DNA of 64,000 bases from Photobacterium alginatilyticum (GTDB taxonomy: Bacteria; Pseudomonadota; Gammaproteobacteria; Enterobacterales; Vibrionaceae), in contig NZ_RSEJ01000023.1 of NCBI RefSeq assembly GCF_009910675.1, positions 1 to 64,000 on the forward strand, given 5' to 3'. The translations under genes were made by a program, and so were the position numbers. Every line of letters starts with the position of its first letter. Positions within the stretch are counted from its first letter, which is position 1. The notes under the pieces were generated by a model that was not told the origin of the DNA, searched no databases, and saw only the letters and a list, made by a program, of their open reading frames with translations. Below are positions 54,670-63,710 of this stretch, in pieces.

Positions 54670-56379
54670 ATGGCTGTAAAGTTGATATTGTTTATACTTT
54701 TTTCTCTTCCTCTATTGGCGTGGTCCAAAGAGGAGCCTATTGTGCTCCTTGTTAATTCATATCATCCCCAGTACCAATGGACAACTCAGCAAACTCAGGG
54801 CATCAAAGATGTACTGAGAGATACCGTTCATGCGGAGAATCTTCATATTGAATACATGGATGAAAGACGATTCGTGGATGATCAGGTTTATCACACCAAA
54901 CTCATAGAACTGCTCAAACACAAGTACCAAGTGTATGAACCCGATCTCATCATGACTACCGATGATCATGCGTACAATTTTATACTCGAAAATGGCAAAG
55001 ACTTATTTCCTGGCAAACCTGTTGTCTATAGTGGTGTCAACGTGCCCAATACGGAATTGATGGTGCACCACGATAGCATTATCGGCATAGTTGAAGGCAT
55101 GGAAATTGAAGGAAACCTGGATCTGATTTTACAGCTTCAGCCCAGAACGAAGCAGATCATAATGCTGAGCGACACCACAGGCCTTGGTTTGAACATGGGT
55201 AAGAGAGCAAGAGAGATCAAAGCACAGTGGCAAGCTGATCCGCATAAAAAGCACGTTACATTGGAGGTTTGGGATCAATTCTCACTTCCGGAACTTTACC
55301 AACGGGCAGAAAATGCAGAATTTAACTCCGTGTTCCTGATGCTAGCTATCCATAAGGATAAACTAGGTACCTATTTCTCCTATGAGCACCATCTGCCTAT
55401 CCTAACTCGAAAAAGTAAAGTGCCAGTATATGGCATGTGGGGAACGATCATTATCGGTTACGGGGGAACAGGTGGCCTCATGAATAACCCTTATGAGCAC
55501 GGTAAAAGTGCCGCCAAAATAGCCATCAAGATTCTTGATGGTGTTCCGCTGAAAAACATCAAAGTACCGGATAAAGCAAATTATTCACCCTCTTTCGATT
55601 ATCACCAACTAATACGGTTTGGTATCGACCTAAGCCGCCTACCCGCACAGAGCACCATTATTAACCGCCCAGTCTCACTCTATGACGAACACGCAAAGCT
55701 GATTAACAGCACGATTGCTCTGTTTATCTTTATGCTTATCGTTATCTCAATACTCACAATCAATATTAAGCGGCGGATCACGGCACAACGTAGACTGCAC
55801 CAGTTTAATCTGGAGCTAGAATCCATCGTCCGGCAACGCACTAAAGATCTGGATGAGCGCAATAAAGAATTACAGGCAGCCTCAAAAATCTTACGGGCAC
55901 ACGCCTATTCCGACGAACTCACCGGACTGCCTAACCGAAGAGCTGCCTCCCGTGAAATCGTCGCCCACATTAAGCGTTACAACATGGATTATCAGCCATT
56001 GGCGGTCGCCATTTTAGATATCGACTTATTTAAGAGTATCAATGATACCTACGGCCATCAGGCGGGCGATGAAGTGCTGTGTGCGGTTGGAGAAACGTTA
56101 AAAGAAACGCTCCGCCCTAACGATCGGGTCTACCGCTGGGGAGGGGAAGAGTTTCTTATTGTCTTGCCTGATACCTTGGCTGACTATTCTGTCATTGTCT
56201 GTCAGAGACTCACTCAGAATATCAGCCAACTCAATATCAGTAACATCGGCACCATCACCGCGAGTATCGGAGTTACCAATTTCGCCAGCGGTGATTCTTT
56301 CGAAACCATTTTGCAAAGAGCAGATACCGCGTTATACACAGCCAAAAACAGTGGTAGGAACCAGGTTGTTGCAAGCTAA
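54670..56379 (+). CDS. Sensor with periplasmic ABC-substrate-binding domain fused to GGDEF
   Basis: A 569-residue protein: signal/membrane segment (about 1-18), an ABC-type substrate-binding domain in the periplasm (about 22-325, with VLLVNSYHPQYQW near the start and YGMWGTIIIGYGGTGGLMNNPYEHG later), a second membrane segment (about 346-365), a coiled coil (about 370-410) and a GGDEF domain with GGEEF (491-495). RPND (482-485) is an I-site. It should make c-di-GMP when a ligand binds outside. ATG 54670 gives the signal peptide; an upstream TTG at 54643 would add nine residues. It is the fused counterpart of the two-gene PhnD/GGDEF-EAL system at 5.9-9.1 kb. Confidence 0.88.
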   Translation: MAVKLILFILFSLPLLAWSKEEPIVLLVNSYHPQYQWTTQQTQGIKDVLRDTVHAENLHIEYMDERRFVDDQVYHTKLIELLKHKYQVYEPDLIMTTDDHAYNFILENGKDLFPGKPVVYSGVNVPNTELMVHHDSIIGIVEGMEIEGNLDLILQLQPRTKQIIMLSDTTGLGLNMGKRAREIKAQWQADPHKKHVTLEVWDQFSLPELYQRAENAEFNSVFLMLAIHKDKLGTYFSYEHHLPILTRKSKVPVYGMWGTIIIGYGGTGGLMNNPYEHGKSAAKIAIKILDGVPLKNIKVPDKANYSPSFDYHQLIRFGIDLSRLPAQSTIINRPVSLYDEHAKLINSTIALFIFMLIVISILTINIKRRITAQRRLHQFNLELESIVRQRTKDLDERNKELQAASKILRAHAYSDELTGLPNRRAASREIVAHIKRYNMDYQPLAVAILDIDLFKSINDTYGHQAGDEVLCAVGETLKETLRPNDRVYRWGGEEFLIVLPDTLADYSVIVCQRLTQNISQLNISNIGTITASIGVTNFASGDSFETILQRADTALYTAKNSGRNQVVAS

Positions 56380-56707
56380 TGCAACAATAACCCACATTTA
56401 TCGCAGGATTACCGTCTAGTTCTGCCCTTGAAAACAACACAGACTACTAATTGTTTGAATTCATCACAAAAAGTGAATAAATCGTTAAAAAATAAGTTGC
56501 TATATCCAGTCGGAAAAAAGCAGAACAATCAACTTAAAACTTGATGAAGATCACCAATTCAGCCCGACAAAGATCACATTTACAAGTTATTAATTTTACT
56601 AGGATAAAAACGACGCAAACGTTACACTTGCGCCCCATAAGAACGATAACAGTACACAGGATATAGTCCTGTTTCTCTTCCCTAAACGTGAAAGGTCCTA
56701 AGTAAAG
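56380..56707 (+). other. Leader upstream of the GAPDH gene
   Basis: About 330 bases, AT-rich, presumably with the promoter of a highly expressed gene. AAACGTTACACTTGCGCC (56615 region) is the most GC-structured part. No riboswitch recognised. Confidence 0.35.
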
Positions 56708-58147
56708 ATGAGTCCGGAAAAATATCTTCTAGACTGGCAAACAAGCCAAACCAATGCAGAATCCATCTCACCACTTCTTGGCCAACTATACCGTCAGAAA
56801 GGCGTAGAAATCCTTCTGTTCGGTCGCCAAATTGTCAACGCCTCTGTAATCGATATCATTAAGGCACACCGCGTTGCCCGCCGCTATACCGGCAGCGAGC
56901 TCTCTCCTTCTCAGACATTGCCGCTGATCCAGGCGCTGACCGAACTTGACCTGTCTCCTTGCCGGATTGATGTCGGCCAACTGGCTTACGAGTACTGGAA
57001 AAACCAAGACGATGTAAGCAACCTGAATGACTTTTTAAGTACAGCCCTTATCGAATCACTCAACAGCTCGCAGTCTGTCGAAACTCAGGATGTGGTTCTT
57101 TATGGCTTCGGCCGAATCGGTCGTCTGCTGGCTCGCCTGCTTATTGATAAGAGCGGTCAGGGCTATCCGCTTCGCCTGCGTGCGATCGTTGTTCGTGGCG
57201 GCAAAGACGGAGATCTGGAAAAACGAGCCAGTCTGCTCCGTCGTGACTCTGTTCACGGTCAGTTCAATGGCAGCATCACCGTTGACGAAAACCGTAAAGC
57301 AATCATCGTTAACGGCAACTATATTCAGGTTATTTACGCAAACAGCCCGGCTGAAGTTGACTACACCACTTACGGTATCAATAACGCGCTTGTTGTTGAT
57401 AACACCGGTATGTGGCGTGACGCCGAAGGCCTTGGCAAGCACCTTGAATGTGCTGGCGCGAAAAAAGTACTGCTGACCGCTCCGGGCAAAGGCGATCTCA
57501 AGAATGTCGTATTCGGTGTTAACGAGTCTGTTATCCTGGATGAAGACCAGATCATCTCGGCCGCCAGCTGTACAACCAATGCTATTACACCGATTCTGAA
57601 AGCGGTAAATGACAAGTACGGTATCCAGTCGGGCCATATCGAAACCGTTCACTCGTTCACCAACGACCAGAACCTGATCGATAACTTCCACAGCGGCGAA
57701 CGTCGTGGTCGCTCTGCTGCATTGAACATGGTTCTTACCTCTACAGGTGCTGCTAAGGCCGTTGCCAAGGCGCTGCCTGAGCTAGCCGGAAAACTGACGG
57801 GTAATGCTATTCGCGTTCCGACCCCGAACGTTTCTATGGCTATTGCCAACCTCAACCTGGATTCTGACGTTGATGCCGAAGCGCTTAACACGTACCTGCG
57901 TGAAATGGCCCTGAACTCACCGCTTTCCGGCCAGATTGATTACACGCAGTCTACCGAGATTGTATCAACCGATATCGTTGGTTCTCGTCATGCCGGTGTG
58001 GTTGATGGCGCCGCGACTATCGCGCAGGACAAACGCTGTGTACTCTACATTTGGTACGACAACGAATTTGGCTACAGCTGCCAGGTTGTACACTGCATGG
58101 AACAAATGATGGGTGTGCGTTACAAAACCTACCCTGAAGCTAAATAA
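56708..58147 (+). CDS. Glyceraldehyde-3-phosphate dehydrogenase, long (about 480-residue) type
   Basis: A 479-residue GAPDH. Residues about 128-470 are the standard enzyme: NAD motif LYGFGRIGR (131-139), catalytic Cys288 in ASCTTNAITP and His315 in ETVHSFTND, DFHSGERRGRSAALNM-type helix and WYDNEFGYSCQVVHCM at the end. The first 125 residues are an extra helical domain (KGVEILLFGRQIVNASVIDII) that GapA lacks. The type is known from Vibrio relatives as a second GAPDH. Codon use looks optimised, fitting high expression. It is monocistronic with a strong terminator. Confidence 0.93.
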   Translation: MSPEKYLLDWQTSQTNAESISPLLGQLYRQKGVEILLFGRQIVNASVIDIIKAHRVARRYTGSELSPSQTLPLIQALTELDLSPCRIDVGQLAYEYWKNQDDVSNLNDFLSTALIESLNSSQSVETQDVVLYGFGRIGRLLARLLIDKSGQGYPLRLRAIVVRGGKDGDLEKRASLLRRDSVHGQFNGSITVDENRKAIIVNGNYIQVIYANSPAEVDYTTYGINNALVVDNTGMWRDAEGLGKHLECAGAKKVLLTAPGKGDLKNVVFGVNESVILDEDQIISAASCTTNAITPILKAVNDKYGIQSGHIETVHSFTNDQNLIDNFHSGERRGRSAALNMVLTSTGAAKAVAKALPELAGKLTGNAIRVPTPNVSMAIANLNLDSDVDAEALNTYLREMALNSPLSGQIDYTQSTEIVSTDIVGSRHAGVVDGAATIAQDKRCVLYIWYDNEFGYSCQVVHCMEQMMGVRYKTYPEAK

Positions 58148-58187
58148 CACTGCTATAAGATAACTATAATATCCCCTCTTGCTATTT

Positions 58188-58216
58188 GCCGCCTACGCTC
58201 CACTAGGCGGCTTTTT
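58188..58216 (+). terminator. Terminator of the GAPDH gene
   Basis: GCCGCCTA / TAGGCGGC stem with an 8-base loop followed by TTTTTC, 40 bases after the stop codon. Confidence 0.9.
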
Positions 58217-58522
58217 CATCTCATAGTCCAGAATATTCTCCCTGTCATTCAATTACCTGAACTCAATCTTCACAACTAGTACCTTCAGATTTATTCACCC
58301 AGAGCATAAATTCGTCAGCATTACAGCAAAAGCGGACACGTTTTTCCTGTTTGGAGCAGGGACAATAGCGCCATGACCAAATTTTACCTAGAAGTCGATA
58401 CCCGATTTTTATGCTTTGGAATCAATGCTCTGAAATATGTTAACTCACAAACATTCGCCTGTTAACCGTCATCCCGGTGTAACGCCCTTTCCTGCAGATC
58501 CACTAAACAGGGAGAACAACTA
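58217..58522. other. Intergenic region upstream of the RND operon
   Basis: About 305 bases with no gene, presumably with the promoter of the RND operon. CAGGGAGAAC lies before the first ATG. No binding box recognised. Confidence 0.35.
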
Positions 58523-59389
58523 ATGTGGCCTTATCACATCGACCTTATCGCCATTATCAAAATGTTTAAATGGCGAATGCTCATCACCTGGCTACTCGTC
58601 ATCGTCGAAAATGTACTGTTAGCCTTGATCCCGCTTTTTATCGGCCTGTCGATAGACGGTCTGCTGGCAGGTGATATTCACTCCCTCCAACTATTAGCGA
58701 TTGTACTGGCAAGTATTACTGTGGTTAGCGTAGCTAGACGCCTGTATGACACCCGTGCCTATGGACAGATCCGGGTGGAGCTAGCTCGAGAAATTAACGT
58801 TCGTCTGTCACGCCTCCCGGTTTCGATCCGCAACGCCCGGCTCGAAATGTCCCGTGAACTGGTCGATTTTCTTGAAGAGGAACTACCGCCACTGTTTACC
58901 GCCTGTATCCAAATCATCGCTTCGGTTGTCATCCTGTTTGGGTTTTCCCAGTCACTAGCGGTGTCAGCTTGTATCTCAACTATCTTGATGCTGGTGATGT
59001 ACAGCTTGTTCCATCAGCGATTTATCCGGTTAAACAGCGCGTTAAACGAACAGAAAGAAAAGCAGGTCCATATTCTTCACAGTCGGAATCCTCGACAGCT
59101 GTTAACCCACCTTCGACGTTTGTGTCAGCGTGAGATCCAGCTCTCCGACGCCGAGGCCATCCTATATGGCATGATCTTTCTCGTTCAGTTCGGCTTTATC
59201 GTCGCCAACCTTTGGCTGGCAGCTTCATTACCAAGCATTACACCCGGCAGTATTTTTTCCATCATCAGCTATTCGTGGGAGTACGTAGAGTCAGCCATCA
59301 TGCTGCCTGTCGCACTGCAGACGTTATCCCGGTTACATGAAATTACAGCAAGAATTAACTGTGTTCAGCTTGCACCTGTAAACAAATAA
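58523..59389 (+). CDS. ABC transporter membrane domain without ATPase
   Basis: A 288-residue protein of the ABC_membrane_3 type (exporter-like transmembrane domain as a separate protein). It has about six hydrophobic segments: WLLVIVENVLLALIPLFIGLSIDGLLAG is the first pair, and RRLYDTRAYGQIRVELA is the ICL1-like coupling region. No ATP-binding domain is attached, and no ATPase gene is adjacent. It precedes the RND adaptor by ten bases and shares the operon. GGGAG lies eight bases before the ATG. Its role in an RND operon is unclear. Confidence 0.82.
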   Translation: MWPYHIDLIAIIKMFKWRMLITWLLVIVENVLLALIPLFIGLSIDGLLAGDIHSLQLLAIVLASITVVSVARRLYDTRAYGQIRVELAREINVRLSRLPVSIRNARLEMSRELVDFLEEELPPLFTACIQIIASVVILFGFSQSLAVSACISTILMLVMYSLFHQRFIRLNSALNEQKEKQVHILHSRNPRQLLTHLRRLCQREIQLSDAEAILYGMIFLVQFGFIVANLWLAASLPSITPGSIFSIISYSWEYVESAIMLPVALQTLSRLHEITARINCVQLAPVNK

Positions 59390-59399
59390 GGTGAGAAAC

Positions 59400-60563
59400 A
59401 TGAAATCAATCAAAAAGAAAGTCCCTATCACCTTGGCGGTGTTATCTCTAGCCGGCGTCTTGCTGGTGCTGGACTCACTCCCCGATAGCTCATTACCGGT
59501 AACTACAGGAGTTCCCGCGGCTCAAGTCGTGACGGTACTACCATCGTCACCGGCGAAGCGACAGCTCTCCGTATCAACAGTTGGTATCACCCAGTCCCGC
59601 TGGCAAACAGAGCTAAAAGCGACAACCAACGGCAACCTGACGGAGTTCAACACTGACATTGAGCCGGGCAGCTTGATAGAGAAAGGTGACTTTCTCGCAC
59701 AAATTGACCCGACGCACATAGCAGCCGAAGTTGAACAAGCCAAAAGCCATCTGGCCAGTACTCGCCTGAAGCTTGAGCGAGAAAATCACGAACAGACCGT
59801 CGCCAAGAAAATACTGCCACAAAACGTAAGTTCTGCCTTTGCCCGCCGTGAGCCACAGGTCGCCGCGGCAGCTGCCGAAGTTCATCATGCCGAACAGGCT
59901 TTGGCCAGCGTGAGACAACGACTGATCGAAAGCCGTGTAGCCGCGCCGTTTGATGCCGTCATTCTCAAGCGATTTGCCTCGCCAGCCCAGCATGTCGAAT
60001 CAGGTACGCCTCTCTACATCATTGCTTCGAGTCACAGCGTCGATATTGAGGTATCACTCTCTAAACGCCTATGGCAAAGACTCGGTGGCAAGATAGAGCC
60101 AAGCCAGATCTCCGTTGTCGATAGAGATAACAACACCTGGCCGGTAAAGCTGCGCTACATTGCTCCGGAGTTCGATGCGGCTACCCGCCAGCGTCAGTTG
60201 GTTCTTGCCGTGGAAAATCCATTCCAGCAGCCTAAGGCTTTACTACCACTGCAACAGGTTAAGGTCATATTTAACATCACCCCCGATGCGCCTGTTCATC
60301 GCCTGCCAATCTCAGTTTTAACTCTCGACGGCGCGGTTTGGTGCGTCAATGGTGATAACAAGCTCGTACTCGAGCCAATTATCCAGCTCAATGAAGACGG
60401 CAACGAGGTGTGGTTCCAGTTCAACAAAGAGCCTGAACGCAGTCGAAACATTGTCAAATACCCCTTATTGACCATGTTACCCGGATCTAAAGTCGAGCCT
60501 ATTTATACCAATAGCAACTCTGCCAATAACAGCTATGCCAATAACAGCGAGGAATCGCAATGA
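59400..60563 (+). CDS. RND efflux periplasmic adaptor subunit
   Basis: A 387-residue membrane-fusion protein: one N-terminal membrane segment (about 9-24), lipoyl-like halves around IEKGDFLAQIDPTHIAAEVEQAKSHLAS and ESRVAAPFDAVILKRFASPAQHVESG, a helical hairpin between them, and a beta-barrel domain later (ISVVDRDNNTWPVKLRYI). ATG 59400 has AAGGTGAG upstream; a GTG at 59391 is in frame but too close to the previous gene. The C-terminus carries an Asn-rich tandem repeat. It overlaps the pump gene by four bases. Confidence 0.9.
   Translation: MKSIKKKVPITLAVLSLAGVLLVLDSLPDSSLPVTTGVPAAQVVTVLPSSPAKRQLSVSTVGITQSRWQTELKATTNGNLTEFNTDIEPGSLIEKGDFLAQIDPTHIAAEVEQAKSHLASTRLKLERENHEQTVAKKILPQNVSSAFARREPQVAAAAAEVHHAEQALASVRQRLIESRVAAPFDAVILKRFASPAQHVESGTPLYIIASSHSVDIEVSLSKRLWQRLGGKIEPSQISVVDRDNNTWPVKLRYIAPEFDAATRQRQLVLAVENPFQQPKALLPLQQVKVIFNITPDAPVHRLPISVLTLDGAVWCVNGDNKLVLEPIIQLNEDGNEVWFQFNKEPERSRNIVKYPLLTMLPGSKVEPIYTNSNSANNSYANNSEESQ
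60507..60551 (+). repeat. Three tandem 15-bp units at the 3' end of the adaptor gene
   Basis: Units starting at 60507, 60522 and 60537 differ at a few positions and encode (T/A)N(S/N)S(Y/S/E)-type pentads, an Asn/Ser-rich tail. Their length is a multiple of three, so copy-number change would keep the frame. Confidence 0.75.
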
Positions 60564-63500
60564 AATGGTTAACACGCTGGTTTCTGGATAACCCCGTTGC
60601 AGCTAATTTATTAATGGTCGCGATTCTGGCCCTGGGTGCGCTCTCGCTTACCACACTACGAGTAGAAAGTTTTCCGCAAACCAAGCCAACTAGCCTGGTA
60701 GTGAGTGTCACTTACCCCGGCGGAACGGCTAGTCAAGTCGATGAAGGGATCACACAACGAATCGAGGAAGCAATCAGTGATCTTGCGGGAATAAAACAAA
60801 TTACCAGCCGCTCTTCAGTTGGCCTGTCTACTGTCAGGGTGAAAAAACGCACAGATACCAACCTGGAACGCCTGATCGAGGATGTCAGAAACCGGGTAAA
60901 CAGCATTGTTGGCTTCCCTGAACTGGCAGAGAATCCGCAGATCTTTCGTGATGAATTTAGCAACCTGGCCTCATTTGTCGTGATCTCTGGTGAACGAAGT
61001 GATGACGAGCTGCAGCCCGTAGCAAGACAGCTAGAGATTGCATTAAAAAAACATGCTGCCATCTCCGCTGTCAAAAACTGGGGCAAACGCACATCACAAC
61101 TGGTAATCGAACCGGATCCGGATAGTCTTCGTCATTACGGGATCTCATTTAACGATCTTGCGTACCATATCCGCCAGGCATCGTTGGAAACCAGAAGCGG
61201 TACCATTAAAAATGGTCAGGGCAAGCTGCTGCTGCGCGGAGACGGCTATGCTGATACAGTCAGAAAACTTCGCAAAGTCGTTGTAAAAACAACCCCAACC
61301 AGCGAAGTGCTACTTGAAGATATTGCCCAGATCCGCCGTGAATACGTCAAGACTGATGCCTTGGTTCGCAACAATGGTAATAATGCAATCGCACTACTGG
61401 TTTCCACCAGTAGAAAAGACAACCTGTTGCGTGTCAGCGAGGCGATAGAAGAAGTCCTGCAGCAGCAACGAGCCCTATTGCCTGATGATATTTACCTCGA
61501 CACCATGGCCGATATGGCTCCCTATGTCGAAGACCAACTTGCCCGCCTCGGCAACAATGCATGGCAAGGGCTGCTGATTGTCGTCGTACTCCTTGGCCTG
61601 TTTCTCAATCTAAAACTCGCTTTCTGGGTTGCTATCGGGATCCCGGTCTCGATTGCCGGCACACTCGGTGTGATGGGTTTACCGGCGCTGGATTACAGCA
61701 TTAACGACATCACCTTGTTTGGTCTGATTTTAGTACTGGGGATCCTGGTTGATGATGCCGTTGTCGTCGGCGAGAGTATTCATCAGGCACGCGGCAAATA
61801 TTCCGATCCCAAACAGGCCGCCGGAAAAGGTGTGGAGGCCGTTAGCGTTGCCACCGTCTTCGGTGTACTCACCACCATTGCCGCATTCTCGCCCATGCTA
61901 TGGATCGAAAATGAACTGGCAAAAGTACTGGCCGGGTTCTCGGCGGTAGTCATTCTGGCGCTGCTGTTTTCACTGGTAGAAAGTAAGTTCATTCTTCCCG
62001 CTCACCTAAGCTCACCGCCAGAGGGAGAGCCTAAGCATTGGCTAAGCCGCAACTTCAAGCGTCTGCAGCAGTTTTGCGATAAGCAGCTCCAGCGCTTTAC
62101 TTTCGAGGTGTACAAACCGATGCTGGATTACGTCATTCGCTATCGGTATGCGAGCCTGATTGGCTTTATCAGTACCCTGGTTCTTGCCTATGGCCTGTGG
62201 TTCAGCGGCAACATCAAATCAAGCCTGTTTCCGGAGATCCCCGGACGATATTTAAGTGCCGATATCTCTCTGGAAGACGGTGCGCCTCATGAATTACTGG
62301 CTCTGCATGCCAAACAGCTTGAGGGCGCGGCTAGCTCGCTGAACAACAAAATACGCGCTGAATTTGGTCTGGAAGAGTCGCCAATCATTAACCTGCTTGT
62401 TGCAACAAACGGCAGTAGCAATGTCGAAGCCACCGTCGAGCTCACAACCGAAGCACTGAGTAAGCTACCCAACAACTATCTGCTTAATGAATGGAAAGGG
62501 GCCAGCGGTCGCTTTGAAGGCGCTTATGCCGTTAAATTTACCGCTACCGATGACTGGTCTGGCGGTACCGCTATCAGTATCAGAGCGCCTGAACGCCGAA
62601 TAGCCAAGCAGGCTGCTGAGGCGTTACGCCACCAGCTCAGTAATATCCCGGGAGTTAATGATATCTATGACGACGGACAATCTGGCCTACCTCAGCTTCG
62701 TTTTACCCTAAACCGATATGGAAAGCACCTTGGGCTGACCCAGTCAGATCTTGCCAATATCATTAGCGGTGCTTTCGGCCAATATGATATCCACCGCCTG
62801 CTCCACCAGGCTGAGGAAACCAAGGTTGTCCTGCAGTTTAGTGACGACAAACGACGCAGCCTGCAAAGTGTACTCGACTCTCCGGTATTCTTACCGTCTG
62901 GGCAGTACCTGACACTGGGAGACATTGCCAATGCAGCCTACGAACAAGAGCCGCATACCCTATACCGACGAAACCGCAATGAGGTTATCACGGTGTACTG
63001 GCGCCAAGACCGAACCGTTCAGGCACCGGAAGCGGTGTGGAAGACTGTTGAGCAGGATATTTTGCCAACACTCAGCAAACAATATCCAAGTGCCGTCGTA
63101 AAGCCCGTTGGTGAGTTTGAAGAGATCAACGAAGTGCAGACAGGTTTTAAAAAGGCCATGATCCTCACTCTGCTGCTGATCTATACCCTGCTGGCGATCC
63201 CGCTTAAATCTTACTGGCAGCCACTAATTATTATGGCGGTGATCCCATTCGGCTTTGCGGGCGCCATATTTGGCCATGCCATAATGGGTCTGCCTATCAG
63301 CATACTGTCTTTGTTCGGTATGATGGCAATGACCGGTGTTGTGGTAAACGACTCACTGATATTAATCACCCGCTTCAACAAAAACTACCGAAGTGGTATG
63401 CCAAGGCTTGAGGCACTCATTAATACCGGTACCAGCCGAGTCCGAGCCATATTTCTGACGACCGTCACCACGGTGTGCGGTTTGCTGCCGCTACTTAGCG

Positions 63501-63694
63501 AAAGCTCGGAACAGGCACAGTATCTTAAGCCTGCTGCGGTCTCATTGGTGTTCGGCGAGCTATTTGCTACCACCGTTACCCTGCTGCTGATACCAATACT
63601 ACTGCAGATTTTTACCCGCAAAGATCGTTGCGATACAATTCCTGACACTCAGGCGCCTCAGGCTTTGCCCAATACAGCGATTCATGAAGGATAA
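60560..63694 (+). CDS. RND-family efflux pump permease
   Basis: A 1044-residue RND transporter with two repeats of one membrane helix, a periplasmic loop and five helices. The proton-relay pair is GILVDDAVVVGESIHQARG in TM4, and NDITLFGLILV and FGMMAMTGVVVNDSLIL mark the central helices. N-terminal PVAANLLMVAILALGALSL and the YPGGTASQVDEGITQRIEEAI porter motif are typical of the broad-specificity (not metal) branch. An ATGA overlap couples it to the adaptor, and the outer-membrane partner is not in the window. The AraC-type gene follows by 16 bases. Confidence 0.95.
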   Translation: MKWLTRWFLDNPVAANLLMVAILALGALSLTTLRVESFPQTKPTSLVVSVTYPGGTASQVDEGITQRIEEAISDLAGIKQITSRSSVGLSTVRVKKRTDTNLERLIEDVRNRVNSIVGFPELAENPQIFRDEFSNLASFVVISGERSDDELQPVARQLEIALKKHAAISAVKNWGKRTSQLVIEPDPDSLRHYGISFNDLAYHIRQASLETRSGTIKNGQGKLLLRGDGYADTVRKLRKVVVKTTPTSEVLLEDIAQIRREYVKTDALVRNNGNNAIALLVSTSRKDNLLRVSEAIEEVLQQQRALLPDDIYLDTMADMAPYVEDQLARLGNNAWQGLLIVVVLLGLFLNLKLAFWVAIGIPVSIAGTLGVMGLPALDYSINDITLFGLILVLGILVDDAVVVGESIHQARGKYSDPKQAAGKGVEAVSVATVFGVLTTIAAFSPMLWIENELAKVLAGFSAVVILALLFSLVESKFILPAHLSSPPEGEPKHWLSRNFKRLQQFCDKQLQRFTFEVYKPMLDYVIRYRYASLIGFISTLVLAYGLWFSGNIKSSLFPEIPGRYLSADISLEDGAPHELLALHAKQLEGAASSLNNKIRAEFGLEESPIINLLVATNGSSNVEATVELTTEALSKLPNNYLLNEWKGASGRFEGAYAVKFTATDDWSGGTAISIRAPERRIAKQAAEALRHQLSNIPGVNDIYDDGQSGLPQLRFTLNRYGKHLGLTQSDLANIISGAFGQYDIHRLLHQAEETKVVLQFSDDKRRSLQSVLDSPVFLPSGQYLTLGDIANAAYEQEPHTLYRRNRNEVITVYWRQDRTVQAPEAVWKTVEQDILPTLSKQYPSAVVKPVGEFEEINEVQTGFKKAMILTLLLIYTLLAIPLKSYWQPLIIMAVIPFGFAGAIFGHAIMGLPISILSLFGMMAMTGVVVNDSLILITRFNKNYRSGMPRLEALINTGTSRVRAIFLTTVTTVCGLLPLLSESSEQAQYLKPAAVSLVFGELFATTVTLLLIPILLQIFTRKDRCDTIPDTQAPQALPNTAIHEG

Positions 63695-63710
63695 TACAAA
63701 GGTTAACGTT

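Noticed and set aside
57056-57691. Long open frame on the minus strand inside the GAPDH gene
   Set aside because: It lies antisense to a clear enzyme gene with strong codon bias, which commonly produces open frames on the other strand. No start signal or family resemblance.
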